NCBI GenBank assembly: GCA_945865355.1
Contig: CAMBDN010000139.1
Location: 1-6,667, forward strand
Direction of reading: 5' to 3'
Length of the DNA: 6,667 nucleotides
From: Legionella genomosp. 1
GTDB taxonomy: Bacteria; Pseudomonadota; Gammaproteobacteria; Legionellales; Legionellaceae
The notes below the pieces were generated by a model that saw only the letters and a list, made by a program, of their open reading frames with translations, had not been told where the DNA came from and searched no databases. Position numbers and translations under genes: made by a program. Position 1 is the stretch's first letter, and each line of letters starts with the position of its first letter. This document shows, in pieces, positions 6,017 through 6,667 of the stretch.

Positions 6017-6667
6017 CTATTCTTTTGGTTTTGCGGTAGACTCGTATTTGTTTTGAGCGTCATTAACGTCGCTGATGGCTTTAGAAAGACCCGTTGCTCT
6101 ACCCAAAACAAAGAAGCCCCCCCCAAAACCAGAAAGCAGAGTAGTCGTACCACCGACAGCTACGCCAGCTGTTACCTTAGCCGCTGTTGCTGTGAGTGCA
6201 AAAGAAAGAGCTGCCGCTGAAGCTCCGGCAGCGCTGGTAAGCATGGGGAAAAAAACAAGACCTAATATCAATACCGTAATACTAAGCGCTATCATTAAAC
6301 CACCGAGAATCTTCATACCCATCGATGCTTTGCCCTGTTGTACACTATTGGCATACTTTGTATACACCAAAGAAGACATCTCTTTATCGCCTGTCAGAAA
6401 CTTATTTGTATTATCCAGTGCCGTGATAAGATCTTTAATTAACTCTTTGTCATTTTTCTTTAAATACTCAATTTGAGCAATAAATTTAGAGATAGAATCA
6501 TTGAGCTCTTTCGGATTCCGCTTGCTCACCTGCTGTTTTATTGCATCTAGGCTTTTATTGTAGACAACATCAGGATCAGCAGCAGCCAGACGATCACGTT
6601 CAGCTAATTCACGAGCAGCAGTTTCAGCGGCCGTGCGTTCAGCTAATTCACGAGCAGCAGTTTCAGC
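6017..6667 (-). CDS. C-terminal part of a coiled-coil repeat protein with hydrophobic hairpin; candidate effector (5' end outside window)
   Basis: The frame is open from the right edge to TAG at 6017-6019, showing the last 216 residues. The GTG at 6529 is internal, because the upstream codons continue in frame with clear repeats. Residues 1-24 visible are AETAARELAERTA and a second copy, an Ala/Glu/Arg-rich 13-residue repeat expected to form a helix or coiled coil. Residues about 30-112 are charged and helical (VYNKSLDAIKQQ, IAQIEYLKKNDKELIKDL). Residues about 118-140 (MKILGGLMIALSITVLILGLVFF) are a strong membrane segment. Residues about 146-190 are a Gly/Ala/Thr-rich second hydrophobic stretch. 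The tail is polar and ends in KYESTAKPKE. I do not recognise a named family and see no enzyme motif. The plan (repeats, helical region, hydrophobic hairpin, short polar tail) parallels the HAD protein at 2766-3935 and is common among Dot/Icm effectors that sit in host membranes. A structural bacterial membrane protein remains possible. Confidence 0.85.
   Translation of the reverse strand, partial: AETAARELAERTAAETAARELAERDRLAAADPDVVYNKSLDAIKQQVSKRNPKELNDSISKFIAQIEYLKKNDKELIKDLITALDNTNKFLTGDKEMSSLVYTKYANSVQQGKASMGMKILGGLMIALSITVLILGLVFFPMLTSAAGASAAALSFALTATAAKVTAGVAVGGTTTLLSGFGGGFFVLGRATGLSKAISDVNDAQNKYESTAKPKE
6597..6667 (-). repeat. 39-bp in-frame tandem repeat, truncated by the window edge
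   Basis: A 32-base block at 6597-6628 recurs without a mismatch at 6636-6667, giving a period of 39 bp (13 codons, AETAARELAERTA). The array continues past the right edge, so copy number is unknown. Perfect identity, including synonymous positions, points to recent duplication or ongoing slippage or homogenisation. Confidence 0.85.

Noticed and set aside
5863..6153. 96-codon - strand open frame containing RHPEHSEGS and VLRMT
   Set aside because: This peptide is the familiar false translation of the dispersed GTCAT...GATGAC palindrome, and the frame overlaps the real - strand gene ending at 6017.
6075..6476. 133-codon + strand open frame rich in Ala, Pro and Lys
   Set aside because: It is antisense to the hydrophobic hairpin of the right-edge gene, which has coherent membrane segments and an open frame to the window edge.

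Overview
The window is a moderately AT-rich bacterial segment. It reads best as a gammaproteobacterium of the order Legionellales (Legionella or a relative). That assignment is inference. It rests on two proteins built like type IVB (Dot/Icm) effectors, each with in-frame tandem repeats and a C-terminal hydrophobic hairpin, together with a gammaproteobacterial RdgB and a TPR-methyltransferase of the COG4976 kind. No rRNA, tRNA, insertion sequence, integrase or CRISPR array was found.

Layout, left to right. The 3' end of an unidentified + strand gene (2-136) faces an ABC exporter gene on the - strand (2017-266). Between their 3' ends lies a degenerate inverted repeat (154-243). The ABC exporter has every nucleotide-binding motif but is cut by one in-frame TAG at codon 158. 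Divergent from it is rdgB (2136-2732, +), a housekeeping nucleotide-pool sanitiser with a hairpin terminator overlapping its stop codon. Convergent with rdgB is a 389-residue protein (3935-2766, -) with an N-terminal HAD phosphatase-like domain, five 14-residue repeats, a hydrophobic hairpin and a Glu-rich tail. Its promoter overlaps that of a divergent + strand gene (4034 or 3962 to 5746) encoding ten uninterrupted TPR units followed by a SAM-dependent methyltransferase. A second, well-preserved inverted repeat (5864-5955) lies before the 3' end of another - strand gene (6667-6017). That gene runs off the right edge inside a 39-bp tandem repeat.

How the genes relate. They do not form one operon, because neighbouring genes alternate in orientation. 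rdgB and the ABC exporter look like ordinary chromosomal genes. The HAD protein and the right-edge protein look like accessory, probably host-directed membrane proteins. Their hydrophobic segments begin with a similar Lys-Ile-(Ile/Leu)-Gly-Gly-Leu stretch, so they may share a membrane-targeting module. Both inverted repeats sit between convergent 3' ends, where they could act as bidirectional terminators or mRNA-end stabilisers.

The points most worth following are the effector-like architecture of the two - strand proteins, the variable repeat arrays, and the single nonsense codon in an otherwise intact transporter gene.
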